Of a stretch of 64,000 bases of DNA, positions 63,713-64,000 are shown one piece after another. The stretch covers positions 1 through 64,000 of the forward strand of contig NKIU01000005.1 of the NCBI GenBank assembly GCA_002256245.1, given 5' to 3'. The stretch comes from Pseudorhodobacter sp. PARRP1. GTDB taxonomy: Bacteria > Pseudomonadota > Alphaproteobacteria > Rhodobacterales > Rhodobacteraceae. The notes beneath the pieces are model-generated. The model had not been told where the DNA came from and searched no databases. It worked only from the letters and a program-made list of their open reading frames with translations. The position numbers were made by a program, and so were the translations under genes. Position 1 is the first letter of the stretch, and each line of letters opens with the position of its first letter.

Positions 63713-64000
63713 TCAAAGCTGAATCCAGGCGGTTTTCAGATCGGTGTATTTGTCCAGCGCATGCAGGCTTTTGTCATGCCCATTGCCCGATTGCTTGACC
63801 CCGCCCAGCGGCACCGAATTATCCGCCCCGCCATAGGTGTTCACATGCACCACGCCCGCGCGGATGCCACGCACCATGCGATGCGCGCGGCCCAGATTTG
63901 CCGTCCAGACCCCCGCAGCAAGGCCAAAATCGCTGGCATTGGCCAGCCGCAGCGCCTCGGCCTCGTCCGCAAACGGGGTCACGGCAAGAACCGGGCCGAA
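63713..64000 (-). CDS. Aldehyde dehydrogenase, 3' end (partial)
   Basis: The last about 95 residues of an NAD(P)-dependent aldehyde dehydrogenase; the gene continues beyond the window. GPVLAVTPFADEAEALRLAN, GLAAGVWTANLGRAHR, GVVHVNTYGGADNSVPLGGV and KQSGNGHDKSLHALDKYTDL are standard C-terminal motifs. The catalytic cysteine region is not included. It is probably in one unit with the Tm-1-type gene, though the palindromes between them could split it. Confidence 0.92.
   Translation of the reverse strand, partial: FGPVLAVTPFADEAEALRLANASDFGLAAGVWTANLGRAHRMVRGIRAGVVHVNTYGGADNSVPLGGVKQSGNGHDKSLHALDKYTDLKTAWIQL

Overview
The window looks like a chromosomal segment of a GC-rich alphaproteobacterium of the Rhodobacteraceae (Rhodobacter/Roseobacter lineage). 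This rests on the flagellar gene set with FlaF and FlbT but no fliD or fliS, the ffh-rpsP-rimM-trmD-rplS-rpmE order, a cysteine-free ribosomal protein L31, and family-typical GC-rich intergenic hairpins. The exact genus cannot be read from the sequence. No rRNA, tRNA, CRISPR array, insertion sequence or phage gene was seen.

Layout. (1) 0-6.7 kb, minus strand: a translation and secretion block (ffh, GNAT acetyltransferase, chorismate mutase, rpsP, rimM, a membrane protein, trmD, rplS, rpmE), followed by a small exported protein gene that appears frameshifted. (2) 7.1-17 kb: a LysR regulator with an overlapping EamA exporter; the xylose operon xylBA behind two LacI-type palindromes; a divergent three-gene operon (class I aldolase-like, Gfo/Idh oxidoreductase, PfkB kinase) behind a perfect 14-bp palindrome, whose sugar is unknown; an M20 peptidase; and a GntR regulator. 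(3) 17.3-26 kb: a biofilm-type type I secretion locus. It encodes a 1262-residue adhesin with nine tandem Ig-like repeats, a TolC-type lipoprotein, an ABC transporter with a degenerate peptidase-like N-terminus, and an HlyD-type adaptor. The adhesin start codon is preceded by a terminator-like hairpin. (4) 26.1-57.2 kb: a flagellar cluster of about 34 genes in several blocks. These are motB-flgEKLI (+); fliP-fliN-fliH-fliF (-); fliL to flhB including motE, motA, a 724-residue exported protein and a lytic transglycosylase (+); fliL2-flgH-flgA-flgG-flgF-fliQ-fliE-flgC-flgB (-); fliI (+); flgJ-like, an unknown gene, flagellin, flaF, flbT and a DUF1217 gene (-); and fliK-flgD (+). (5) 57.2-64 kb: ubiB/ubiE, mutM, an enoyl-CoA hydratase, corA, a Tm-1/UPF0261 gene behind twin 16-bp palindromes, and the 3' end of an aldehyde dehydrogenase gene.

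The flagellar region supplies export gate, rod, hook, rings, stator, export ATPase, flagellin and flagellin-expression regulators. fliG and fliM are not seen, and no fliO or recognisable fliJ is present, so the motor must be completed from elsewhere. Sites of the form TTAR-N7-TTAR, like the CtrA box, sit in several flagellar control regions and suggest cell-cycle-type control. The neighbouring adhesin locus makes this a combined attachment and motility region.

The most interesting leads are the 724-residue AMIN-like/helical-repeat protein translationally coupled to motA, the missing C-ring genes with two divergent fliL copies, the terminator hairpin in the adhesin leader, the unknown sugar operon, and the twin palindromes near 63.67 kb.
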